This document shows, piece after piece, positions 33,481 through 48,000 of a DNA stretch of 64,000 bases. The notes under the pieces were generated by a model. The model saw only the letters and a program-made list of their open reading frames with translations. It did not search any database and was not told where the DNA came from. The stretch comes from Bathymodiolus brooksi. Taxonomy: Eukaryota > Mollusca > Bivalvia > Mytilida > Modiolidae. The stretch's first letter is position 1. Each line of letters opens with the position of its first letter. The stretch is from NCBI GenBank assembly GCA_963680875.1, contig OY804585.1, positions 42,577,414-42,641,413 of the forward strand. Reading direction: 5' to 3'. Made by a program: the position numbers and the translations under genes.

Positions 33481-36400
33481 AGGGGATATCATGATCATGA
33501 TCTCATCTGAATGTAGCTAATGTTCTGGCCAGCGGACATCATGATCTCATCAGAATGTAGCTAATGTTCTGGCCAGAGGACATCATCATCATGATCTCAT
33601 CAGAATGTAGCTAATGTTCTGTCCAGTGGACATCATGATCATGATCTCATCAGAATGTAGCTAATGTTATGGCCAGAGGATATCATGATCATGATCTCAT
33701 CAGAATGTAACTAATGTTCTGGCCAGGGAATATCATGATCATGATCTCATCTGAATGTAGCTAATGTTCTGGCCAGCGGACATCATGATCTCATCAGAAT
33801 GTAGCTAATGTTCTGGCCAGAGGACATCATGATCATGATCTCATCAGAATGTAGCTAATGTTTTAGCCAGAGGACATCATGATCATGAACTCATCAGAAT
33901 GCAGCTAATGTTCTGTCCAGTGGACATCATGATCATGATCTCATCAGAATGTAACTAATGTTCTGGCCAGGGGACATCGTCATCATGATCTCATCAGAAT
34001 GTAACTAATGTTCTGGCCAGGGGATATCATGATCATGATCTCATCAAAATGTAGCTAATGTTCTGGCCAGCGGACATCATGATCTCATCAGAATGTAGCT
34101 AATGTTCTGGCCAGAGGACATCATGATCATGATCTCATCAGAATGTAGCTAATGTTCTGGCCAGAGGATATCATGATCATGATCTCATCAGAATGTAACT
34201 AATGTTCTGGCCAGGGGATATCATGATCATGATCTCATCTGAATGTAGCTAATGTTCTGGCCAGAGGATATCATCATCATGATCTCATCAGAATGTAACT
34301 AATGTTCTGGCCAGAGGACATCATCATGATCTCATCAGAATGTAGCTAATGTTCTGGTCAGAGGATATCATGATCATGATCTCATCAGAATGTAGCTAAT
34401 GTTCTGGCCAGAGGAAAACATGATCATGATCTCATCAGAATGTAGCTAATGTTCTAGCCAGAAGACATCATCATCATGATCTCATCAGAATGTAGCTAAT
34501 GTTCTGGCCAGAGGACATCATGATCATGATCTCATCAGAATGTAGCTAATGTTCTGGCCAGAGGATATCATGATCATTATCTCATCAGAATGTAGCTAAT
34601 GTTCTGGCCAGGGGACATCATGATCATGATCTCATCAGAATGTAGCTAATGTTCTGGCCAGGGGACATCATCATGATCTCATCAGAATGTAGCTAATGTT
34701 CTGGCCAAGGGATATCATGATCATGATCTCATCAGAATGTAGCTAATGTTCTGGCCAGAGGACATCATGTTCATGATCTCATCAGAATGTAGCTAATGTT
34801 CTGGCCAGCGGACATCATGATCTCATCAGAATGTAGCTAATGTTCTGGCCAGAGGACATCATGATCATGATCTCATCAGAATGTAACTAATGTTCTGGCC
34901 AGGGGATATCATGATCATGATCTCATCAGAATGTAGCTAATGTTCTGGCCAGCGGACATCATGATCTCATCAGAATGTAGCTAATGTTCTGGCCAGAGGA
35001 CATCATGATCATGATCTCATCAGAATGTAGCTAATGTTTTAGCCAGAGGACATCATGATCATGAACTCATCAGAATGTAGCTAATGTTCTGTCCAGTGGA
35101 CATCATCATCATGATCTCATCAGAATGTAGCTAATGTTCTTGATAGGGGATATCATCATCATGATCTCATCAGAATGTAGCTAATGTTCTGGCCAGCGGA
35201 CATCATGATCTCATCAGAATGTAACTAATGTTCTGGCCAGGGGATATCATGATCATGATCTCATCTGAATGTAGCTAATGTTCTGGCCAGCGGACATCAT
35301 GATCTCATCAGAATGTAGCTAATGTTCTGGCCAGAGGACATCATCATCATGATCTCATCAGAATGTAGCTAATGTTCTGTCCAGTGGACATCATGATCAT
35401 GATCTCATCAGAATGTAGCTAATGTTATGGCCAGAGGATATCATGATCATGATCTCATCAGAATGTAACTAATGTTCTGGCCAGGGAATATCATGATCAT
35501 GATCTCATCTGAATGTAGCTAATGTTCTAGCCAGCGGACATCATGATCTCATCAGAATGTAGCTAATGTTCTGGCCAGAGGACATCATCATCATGATCTC
35601 ATCAGAATGTAGCTAATGTTCTGGCCAGAGGACATCACGATCATGATCTCATCAGAATGTAGCTAATGTTCTGGCCAGAGGATATCATGATCATGATCTC
35701 ATCAGAATGTAGCTAGTGTTCTGGCCAGGGGACATCATGATCATGATCTCATCAGAATGTAGCTAATGTTCTGGCCAGGGGACATCATCATGATCTCATC
35801 AGAATGTAGCTAATGTTCTGGCCAAGGGATATCATGATCATGATCTCATCAGAATGTAGCTAATGTTCTGGCCAGAGGACATCACGTTCATGATCTCATC
35901 AGAATGTAGCTAATGTTCTGGCCAGCGGACATCATGATCTCATCAGAATGTAGCTAATGTTCTGGCCATAGGGCATCATGATCATGATCTCATCAGAATG
36001 TAGCTAATGTTCTGGCCAGAGGATATCATGATCATGATCTCATCAGAATGTAACTAATGTTCTGGCCAGGGGATATCATGATCATGATCTCATCTGAATG
36101 TAGCTAATGTTCTGGCCAGCGGACATCATGATCTCATCAGAATGTAGCTAATGTTCTGGCCAGAGGACATCATGATCATGATCTCATCAGAATGTAGCTA
36201 ATGTTTTAGCCAGAGGACATCATGATCATGAACTCATCAGAATGTAGCTAATGTTCTGGCCAGAGGAAAACATGATCATGATCTCATCAGAATGTAGCTA
36301 ATGTTCTGGCCAGAGGACATCATCATCATGATCTCATCAGAATGTAGCTAATGTTCTGGCCAGAGGACATCACGATCATGATCTCATCAGAATGTAGCTA

Positions 36401-39099
36401 ATGTTCTGGCCAGAGGATATCATGATCATGATCTCATCAGAATGTAGCTAGTGTTCTGGCCAGGGGACATCATGATCATGATCTCATCAGAATGTAGCTA
36501 ATGTTCTGGCCAGGGGACATCATCATGATCTCATCAGAATGTAGCTAATGTTCTGGCCAAAGGATAGCATGATCATGATCTCATCAGAATGTAGCTAATG
36601 TTCTGGCCAGAGGACATCATGTTCATGATCTCATCAGAATGTAGCTAATGTTCTGGCCAGTGGACATCATGATCTCATCAGAATGTAGCTAATGTTCTGG
36701 CCAGAGGACATCATGATCATGATCTCATCAGAATGTAGCTAATTTTCTGGCCAGAGGATATCATGATCATGAACTCATCAGAATGTAGCTAATGTTCTTG
36801 ATAGGGGATATCATCATCATGATCTCATCAGAATGTAGCTAATGTTCTGGCCAGCGGACATCATGATCTCATCAGAATGTAACTAATGTTCTGGCCAGGG
36901 GATATCATGATCATGATCTCATCTGAATGTAGCTAATGTTCTGGCCAGCGGACATCATGATCTCATCAGAATGTAGCTAATGTTCTGGCCAGAGGACATC
37001 ATGATCATGATCTCATCAGAATGTAGCTAATGTTTTAGCCAGAGGACATCATGATCATGAACTCATCAGAATGTAGCTAATGTTCTTGATAGGGGATATC
37101 ATCATCATGATCTCATCAGAATGTAGCTAATGTTCTGGCCAGCGGACATCATGATCTCATCAGAATGTAACTAATGTTCTGGCCAGGGGATATCATGATC
37201 ATGATACATCTGAATGTAGCTAATGTTCTGGCCAGCGGACATCATGATCTCATCAGAATGTAGCTAATGTTCTGGCCAGAGGACATCATCATCATGATCT
37301 CATCAGAATGTAGCTAATGTTCTGTCCAGTGGACATCATGATCATGATCTCATCAGAATGTAGCTAATGTTATGGCCAGAGGATATCATGATCATGATCT
37401 CATCAGAATGTAACTAATGTTCTGGCCAGGGAATATCATGATCATGATCTCATCTGAATGTAACTAATGTTCTGGCCAGGGGATATCATGATCATGATCT
37501 CATCTGAATGTAGCTAATGTTCTGGCCAGAGGATATCATCATCATGATCTCCTCAGAATGTAGCTAATGTTCTGGTCAGAGGATATCATGATCATGATCT
37601 CATCAGAATGTAACTAATGTTCTGGCCAGGGGATATCATGATCATGATCTCATCTGAATGTAGCTAATGTTCTGGCCAGAGGATATCATCATCATGATCT
37701 CCTCAGAATGTAGCTAATGTTATGGCCAGGGGACATCATCATGATCTCATCAGAATGTAGCTAATGTTCTGGCCAGAGGATATCATCATCATGATCTCCT
37801 CAGAATGTAGCTAATGTTCTGGCCAGGGGACATCATCATGATCTCATCAGAATGTAACTAATGTTCTGGCCAGAGGACATCATCATGATCTCATCAGAAT
37901 GTAGCTAATGTTCTGGTCAGAGGATATCATGATCATGATCCCATCAGAATGTAGCTAATGTTCTGGCCAGAGGAAAACATGATCATGATCTCATCAGAAT
38001 GTAGCTAATGTTCTGGCCAGAAGACATCATCATCATGATCTCATCAGAATGTAGCTAATGTTCTGGCCAGAGGACATCACGATCATGACCTCATCAGAAT
38101 GTAGCTAATGTTCTGGCCAGAGGATATCATGATCATGGTTTCATCAGAATGTAGCTAATGTTCTGGCCAGGGGACATCATGATCATGATCTCATCAGAAT
38201 GTAGCTAATGTTCTGGCCAGGGGACATCATCATGATCTCATCAGAATGTAGCTAATGTTCTGGCCAAGGGATATCATGATCATGATCTCATCAGAATGTA
38301 GCTAATGTTCTGGCCAGAGGACATCATGTTCATGATCTCATCAGAATGTAGCTAATTTTCTGGCCAGCGGACATCATGATCTCATCAGAATGTAGCTAAT
38401 GTTCTGACCAGAGGACATCATGATCATGATCTCATCAGAATGTAGCTAATGTTCTGGCCAGAGGATATCATGATCATGATCTCATCAGAATGTAACTAAT
38501 GTTCCTGCCAGGGGATATCATGATCATGATCTCATCAGAATGTAGCTAATGTTCTGGCCAGCGGACATCATGATCTCATCAGAATGTAGCTAATGTTCTG
38601 GCCAGAGGACATCATGATCATGATCTCATCAGAATGTAGCTAATGTTTTAGCCAGAGGACATCATGATCATGAACTCATCAGAATGTATCTAATGTTCTG
38701 TCCAGTGGACATCATCATCATGATCTCATCAGAATGTAGCTAATGTTCTTGATAGGGGATATCATCATCATGATCTCATCAGAATGTAGCTAATGTTCTG
38801 GCCAGCGGACATCATGATCTCATCAGAATGTAACTAATGTTCTGGCCAGGGGATATCATGATCATGATCTCATCTGAATGTAGCTAATGTTCTGGCCAGC
38901 GGACATCATGATCTCATCAGAATGTAGCTAATGTTCTGGCCAGAGGACATCATCATCATGATCTCATCAGAATGTAGCTAATGTTCTGTCCAGTGGACAT
39001 CATGATCATGATCTCATCAGAATGTAGCTAATGTTATTGCCAGAGGATATCATGATCATGATCTCATCAGAATGTAACTAATGTTCTGGCCAGGGAATA

Positions 39100-42000
39100 T
39101 CATGATCATGATCTCATCTGAATGTAGCTAATGTTCTAGCCAGCGGACATCATGATCTCATCAGAATGTAGCTAATGTTCTGGCCAGAGGACATCATGAT
39201 CATGATCTCATCAGAATGTAGCTAATGTTTTAGCCAGAGGACATCATGATCATGAACTCATCAGAATGTAGCTAATTTTCTGTCCAGTGGACATCATGAT
39301 CATGATCTCATCAGAATGTAGCTAATGTTATGGCCAGAGGATATCATGATCATGATCTCATCAGAATGTAACTAATGTTCTGGCCAGGGGACATCGTCAT
39401 CATGATCTCATCAGAATGTAACTAATGTTCTGGCCAAGGGATATCATGATCATGATCTCATCAAAATGTAGCTAATGTTCTGGCCAGCGGACATCATGAT
39501 CTCATCAGAATGTAACTAATGTTCTGGCCAGAGGACATCATGATCATGATCTCATCAGAATGTAGCTAATGTTCTGGCCAGAGGATATCATGATCATGAT
39601 CTCATCAGAATGTAACTAATGTTCTGGCCAGGGGATATCATGATCATGATCTCATCAGAATGTAGCTAATGTTCTGGCCAGCGGACATCATGATCTCATC
39701 AGAATGTAGCTAATGTTCTGGCCAGAGGACATCATGATCATGATCTCATCAGAATGTAGCTAATGTTTTAGCCAGAGGACATCATGATCATGAACTCATC
39801 AGAATGTAGCTAATGTTCTGTCCAGTGGACATCATCATCATGATCTCATCAGAATGTAGCTAATGTTCTTGATAGGGGATATCATCATCATGATCTCATC
39901 AGAATGTAGCTAATGTTCTGGCCAGCGGACATCATGATCTCATCAGAATGTAACTAATGTTCTGGCCAGGGGATATCATGATCATGATCTCATCTGAATG
40001 TAGCTAATGTTCTGGCCAGCGGACATCATGATCTCATCAGAATGTAGCTAATGTTCTGGCCAGAGGACATCATCATCATGATCTCATCAGAATGTAGCTA
40101 ATGTTCTGTCCAGTGGACATCATGATCATGATCTCATCAGAATGTAGCTAATGTTATGGCCAGAGGATATCATGATCATGATCTCATCAGAATGTAACTA
40201 ATGTTCTGGCCAGGGAATATCATGATCATGATCTCATCTGAATGTAGCTAATGTTCTAGCCAGCGGACATCATGATCTCATCAGAATGTAGCTAATGTTC
40301 TGGCCAGAGGACATCATGATCATGATCTCATCAGAATGTAGCTAATGTTTTAGCCAGAGGACATCATGATCATGAACTCATCAGAATGTAGCTAATTTTC
40401 TGTCCAGTGGACATCATGATCATGATCTCATCAGAATGTAGCTAATGTTATGGCCAGAGGATATCATGATCATGATCTCATCAGAATGTAACTAATGTTC
40501 TGGCCAGGGGACATCGTCATCATGATCTCATCAGAATGTAACTAATGTTCTGGCCAGGGGATATCATGATCATGATCTCATCAAAATGTAGCTAATGTTC
40601 TGGCCAGCGGACATCATTATCTCATCAGAATGTAGCTAATGTTCTGGCCAGAGGACATCGTGATCATGATCTCATCAGAATGTAGCTAATGTTCTGGCCA
40701 GAGGATATCATGATCATGATCTCATCAGAATGTAACTAATGTTCTGGCCAGGGGATATCATGATCATGATCTCATCTGAATGTAGCTAATGTTCTGGCCA
40801 GAGGATATCATCATCACGATCTCCTCAGAATGTAGCTAATGTTCTGGCCAGGGGACATCATCATGATCTCATCAGAATGTAGCTAATGTTCTGGCCAGAG
40901 GATATCATCATCATGATCTCATCAGAATGTAGCTAATGTTCTGGCCAGGGGACATCATCATGATCTCATCAGAATGTAGCTAATGTTCTGGCCAGAGGAC
41001 ATCACGATCATGATCTCATCAGAATGTAGCTAATGTTCTGGCCAGAGGATATCATGATCATGATCTCATAAGAATGTAGCTAGTGTTCTGGCCAGGGGAC
41101 ATCATGATCATGATCTCATCAGAATGTAGCTAATGTTCTGGCCAGGGGACATCATCATGATCTCATCAGAATGTAGCTAATGTTCTGGCCAAGGGATATC
41201 ATGATCATGATCTCATCAGAATGTAGCTAATGTTCTGGCCAGGGGACATCATGATCATGATCTCATCAGAATGTAGTTAATGTTCTGGCCAGAGGACATC
41301 ATGATCATGATCTCATCAGAATGTAGCTAATGTTTTAGCCAGAGGACATCATGATCATGAACTCATCAGAATATAGCTAATGTTCTGTCCAGTGGACATC
41401 ATGATCATGATCTCATCAGAATGTAGCTAATGTTATGGCCAGAGGATATCATGATCATGATCTCATCAGAATGTAACTAATGTTCTGGCCAGGGGACATC
41501 GTCATCATGATCTCATCAGAATGTAACTAATGTTCTGGCCAGGGGATATCATGATCATGATCTCATCAAAATGTAGCTAATGTTCTGGCCAGCGGACATC
41601 ATGATCTCATCAGAATGTAGCTAATGTTCTGGCCAGAGGACATCATGATCATGATCTCATCAGAATGTAACAAATGTTCTGGCCAGGGGATATCATGATC
41701 ATGATCTCATCTGAATGTAGCTAATGTTCTGGCCAGAGGATATCATCATCATGATCTCCTCAGAATATAGCTAATGTTCTGGCCAGGGGACATCATCATG
41801 ATCTCATCAGAATGTAGCTAATGTTCTGGCCAGAGGATATCATCATCATGATCTCCTCAGAATGTAGCTAATGTTCTGGCAAGGGGACATCATCATGATC
41901 TCATCAGAATGTAACTAATGTTCTGGCCAGAGGACATCATCATGATATCATCAGAATGTAGCTAATGTTCTGACCAGGGGATATCATGATCATGATCTCA

Positions 42001-45000
42001 TCAGAATGTAACTAATGTTTTGGCCAGAGGATATCATCATCATGATCTCATCAGAATGTAGCTAATGTTCTGGCCAGGGAACATCATCATCATGATCTCA
42101 TCAGAATGTAGCTAATGTTCTGGCCAGAGGACATCATCATCATGATCTCATCAGAATGTAGCTAATGTTCTGGCCAGATGACATCATGATCATGATCTCA
42201 TCAGAATGTAGCTAATGTTCTGGCCAGCGGACATCATGATCTCATCAGAATGTAGCTAATGTTCTGGCCAGAGGACATCATGATCATGATCTCATCAAAA
42301 TGTAGCTAATGTTCTGGCCAGCGGACATCATGATCTCATCAGAATGTAGCTAATGTTCTGGCCAGAGGACATCATGATCATGATCTCATCAGAATGTAGC
42401 TAATGTTCTGGCCAGAGGATATCATGATCATGATCTCATCAGAATGTAACTAATGTTCTGTCCAGTGGACATCATGATCATGATCTCATCAGAATGTAGC
42501 TAATGTTTTAGCCAGAGGACATCATGATCATGAACTCATCAGAATGTAGCTAATGTTCTGTCCAGTGGACATCATGATCATGATCTCATCAGAATGTAGC
42601 TAATGTTATGGCCAGAGGATATCATGATCATGATCTCATCAGAATGTAACTAATGTTCTGGCCAGGGGACATCGTCATCATGATCTCATCAGAATGTAAC
42701 TAATGTTCTGGCCAGGGGATATCATGATCATGATCTCATCAAAATGTAGCTAATGTTCTGGCCAGCGGACATCATGATCTCATCAGAATGTAGCTAATGT
42801 TCTGGCCAGAGGACATCATGATCATGATCTCATCAGAATGTAGCTAATGTTCTGGCCAGAGGATATCATGATCATGATCTCATCAGAATGTAACTAATGT
42901 TCTGGCCAGGGGATATCATGATCATGATCTCATCTGAATGTAGCTAATGTTCTGGCCAGAGGATATCATCATCATGATCTCCTCAGAATGTAGCTAATGT
43001 TATGGCCAGGGGACATCATCATGATCTCATCAGAATGTAGCTAATGTTCTGGCCAGAGGATATCATCATCATGATCTCCTCAGAATGTAGCTAATGTTCT
43101 GGCCAGGGGACATCATCATGATCTCATCAGAATGTAACTAATGTTCTGGCCAGAGGACATCATCATGATCTCATCAGAATGTAGCTAATGTTCTGGTCAG
43201 AGGATATCATGATCATGATCTCATCAGAATGTAGCTAATGTTCTGGCCAGAGGAAAACATGATCATGATCTCATCAGAATGTAGATAATGTTCTGGCCAG
43301 AAGACATCATCATCATGATCTCATCAGAATGTAGCTAATGTTCTGGCCAGAGGACATCACGATCATGATCTCATCAGAATGTAGCTAATGTTCTGGCCAG
43401 AGGATATCATGATCATGATCTCATCAGAATGTAGCTAATGTTCTTGCCAGGGGACATCATGATCATGATCTCATCAGAATGTAGCTAATGTTCTGGCCAG
43501 GGGACATCATCATGATCTCATCAGAATGTAGCTAATGTTCTGGCCAAGGGATATCATGATCATGATCTCATCAGAATGTAGCTAATGTTCTGGCCAGAGG
43601 ACATCATGTTCATGATCTCATCAGAATGTAGCTAATGTTCTGGCCAGCGGACATCATGATCTCATCAGAATGTAGCTAATGTTCTGGCCAGAGGACATCA
43701 TGATCATGATCTCATCAGAATGTAGCTAATGTTCTGGCCAGAGGATATCATGATCATGATCTCATCAGAATGTAACTAATGTTCTGGCCAGGGGATATCA
43801 TGATCATGATCTCATCAGAATGTAGCTAATGTTCTGGCCAGCGGACATCATGATCTCATCAGAATGTAGCTAATGTTCTGGCCAGAGGACATCATGATCA
43901 TGATCTCATCAGAATGTAGCTAATGTTTTAGCCAGAGGACATCATGATCATGAACTCATCAGAATGTAGCTAATGTTCTGTCCAGTGGACATCATCATCA
44001 TGATCTCATCAGAATGTAGCTAATGTTCTTGATAGGGGATATCATCATCATGATCTCATCAGAATGTAGCTAATGTTCTGGCCAGCGGACATCATGATCT
44101 CATCAGAATGTAACTAATGTTCTGGCCAGGGGATATCATGATCATGATCTCATCTGAATGTAGCTAATGTTCTGGCCAGCGGACATCATGATCTCATCAG
44201 AATGTAGCTAATGTTCTGGCCAGAGGACATCATCATCATGATCTCATCAGAATGTAGCTAATGTTCTGTCCAGTGGACATCATGATCATGATCTCATCAG
44301 AATGTAGCTAATGTTATGGCCAGAGGATATCATGATCATGATCTCATCAGAATGTAACTAATGTTCTGGCCAGGGAATATCATGATCATGATCTCATCTG
44401 AATGTAGCTAATGTTCTAGCCAGCGGACATCATGATCTCATCAGAATATAGCTAATGTTCTGGCCAGAGGACATCATCATCATGATCTCATCAGAATGTA
44501 GCTAATGTTCTGGCCAGAGGACATCACGATCATGATCTCATCAGAATGTAGCTAATGTTCTGGCCAGAGGATATCATGATCATGATCTCATCAGAATGTA
44601 GCTAGTGTTCTGGCCAGGGGACATCATGATCATGATCTCATCAGAATGTAGCTAATGTTCTGGCCAGGGGACATCATCATGATCTCATCAGAATGTAGCT
44701 AATGTTCTGGCCAAGGGATATCATGATCATGATCTCATCAGAATGTAGCTAATGTTCTGGCCAGAGGACATCATGTTCATGATCTCATCAGAATGTAGCT
44801 AATGTTCTGGCCAGCGGACATCATGATCTCATCAGAATGTAGCTAATGTTCTGGCCAGAGGACATCATGATCATGATCTCATCAGAATGTAGCTAATGTT
44901 CTGGCCAGAGGATATCATGATCATGATCTCATCAGAATGTAACTAATGTTCTGGCCAGGGGATATCATGATCATGATCTCATCTGAATGTAGCTAATGTT

Positions 45001-48000
45001 CTGGCCAGCGGACATCATGATCTCATCAGAATGTAGCTAATGTTCTGGCCAGAGGACATCATGATCATGATCTCATCAGAATGTAGCTAATGTTTTAGCC
45101 AGAGGACATCATGATCATGAACTCATCAGAATGTAGCTAATGTTCTGTCCAGTGGACATCATCATCATGATCTCATCAGAATGTAGCTAATGTTCTTGAT
45201 AGGGGATATCATCATCATGATCTCATCAGAATGTAGCTAATGTTCTGGCCAGCGGACATCATGATCTCATCAGAATGTAACTAATGTTCTGACCAGGGGA
45301 TATCATGATCATGATCTCATCTGAATGTAGCTAATGTTCTGGCCAGCGGACATCATGATCTCATCAGAATGTAGCTAATGTTCTGGCCAGAGGACATCAT
45401 CATCATGATCTCATCAGAATGTAGCTAATGTTCTGTCCAGTGGACATCATGATCATGATCTCATCAGAATGTAGCTAATGTTATGGCCAGAGGATATCAT
45501 GATCATGATCTCATCAGAATGTAACTAATGTTCTGGCCAGGGAATATCATGATCATGATCTCATCTGAATGTAGCTAATGTTCTGGCCAGCGGACATCAT
45601 GATCTCATCAGAATGTAGCTAATGTTCTGGCCAGAGGACATCATGATCATGATCTCATCAGAATGTAGCTAATGTTTTAGCCAGAGGACATCATGATCAT
45701 GAACTCATCAGAATGTAGCTAATGTTCTGTCCAGTGGACATCATGATCATGATCTCATCAGAATGTAGCTAATGTTATGGCCAGAGGATATCATGATCAT
45801 GATCTCATCAGAATGTAACTAATGTTCTGGCCAGGGGACATCGTCATCATGATCTCATCAGAATGTAACTAATGTTCTGGCCAGGGGATATCATGATCAT
45901 GATCTCATCAAAATGTAGCTAATGTTCTGGCCAGCGGACATCATGATCTCATCAGAATGTAGCTAATGTTCTGGCCAGAGGACATCATGATCATGATCTC
46001 ATCAGAATGTAGCTAATGTTCTGGCCAGAGGATATCATGATCATGATCTCATCAGAATGTAACTAATGTTCTGGCCAGGGGATATCATGATCATGATCTC
46101 ATCTGAATGTAGCTAATGTTCTGGCCAGAGGATATCATCATCATGATCTCCTCAGAATGTAGCTAATGTTATGGCCAGGGGACATCATCATGATCTCATC
46201 AGAATGTAGCTAATGTTCTGGCCAGAGGATATCATCATCATGATCTCCTCAGAATGTAGCTAATGTTCTGGCCAGGGGACATCATCATGATCTCATCAGA
46301 ATGTAACTAATGTTCTGGCCAGAGGACATCATCATGATCTCATCAGAATGTAGCTAATGTTCTGGTCAGAGGATATCATGATCATGATCTCATCAGAATG
46401 TAGCTAATGTTCTGGCCAGAGGAAAACATGATCATGATCTCATCAGAATGTAGCTAATGTTCTGGCCAGAAGACATCATCATCATGATCTCATCAGAATG
46501 TAGCTAATGTTCTGGCCAGAGGACATCACGATCATGACCTCATCAGAATGTAGCTAATGTTCTGGCCAGAGGATATCATGATCATGGTCTCATCAGAATG
46601 TAGCTAATGTTCTGGCCAGGGGACATCATGATCATGATCTCATCAGAATGTAGCTAATGTTCTGGCCAGGGGACATCATCATGATCTCATCAGAATGTAG
46701 CTAATGTTCTGGCCAAGGGATATCATGATCATGATCTCATCAGAATGTAGCTAATGTTCTGGCCAGAGGACATCATGTTCATGATCTCATCAGAATGTAG
46801 CTAATGTTCTGGCCAGCGGACATCATGATCTCATCAGAATGTAGCTAATGTTCTGACCAGAGGACATCATGATCATGATCTCATCAGAATGTAGCTAATG
46901 TTCTGGCCAGAGGATATGATCATGATCTCATCAGAATGTAACTAATGTTCTGGCCAGGGGATATCATGATCATGATCTCATCAGAATGTAGCTAATGTTC
47001 TGGCCAGCGGACATCATGATCTCATCAGAATGTAGCTAATGTTTTAGCCAGAGGACATCATGATCATGAACTCATCAGAATGTAGCTAATGTTCTGTCCA
47101 GTGGACATCATCATCATGATCTCATCAGAATGTAGCTAATGTTCTTGATAGGGGATATCATCATCATGATCTCATCAGAATGTAGCTAATGTTCTGGCCA
47201 GCGGACATCATGATCTCATCAGAATGTAACTAATGTTCTGGCCAGGGGATATCATGATCATGATCTCATCTGAATGTAGCTAATGTTCTGGCCAGCGGAC
47301 ATCATGATCTCATCAGAATGTAGCTAATGTTCTGGCCAGAGGACATCATCATCATGATCTCATCAGAATGTAGCTAATGTTCTGTCCAGTGGACATCATG
47401 ATCATGATCTCATCAGAATGTAGCTAATGTTATGGCCAGAGGATATCATGATCATGATCTCATCAGAATGTAACTAATGTTCTGGCCAGGGAATATCATG
47501 ATCATGATCTCATCTGAATGTAGCTAATGTTCTAGCCAGCGGACATCATGATCTCATCAGAAGGTAGCTAATGTTCTGGCCAGAGGACATCATGATCATG
47601 ATCTCATCAGAATGTAGCTAATGTTTTAGCCAGAGGACATCATGATCATGAACTCATCAGAATGTAGCTAATTTTCTGTCCAGTGGACATCATGATCATG
47701 ATCTCATCAGAATGTAGCTAATGTTATGGCCAGAGGATATCATGATCATGATCTCATCAGAATGTAACTAATGTTCTGGCCAGGGGACATCGTCATCATG
47801 ATCTCATCAGAATGTAACTAATGTTCTGGCCAAGGGATATCATGATCATGATCTCATCAAAATGTAGCTAATGTTCTGGCCAGCGGACATCATGATCTCA
47901 TCAGAATGTAACTAATGTTCTGGCCAGAGGACATCATGATCATGATCTCATCAGAATGTAGCTAATGTTCTGGCCAGAGGATATCATGATCATGATCTCA

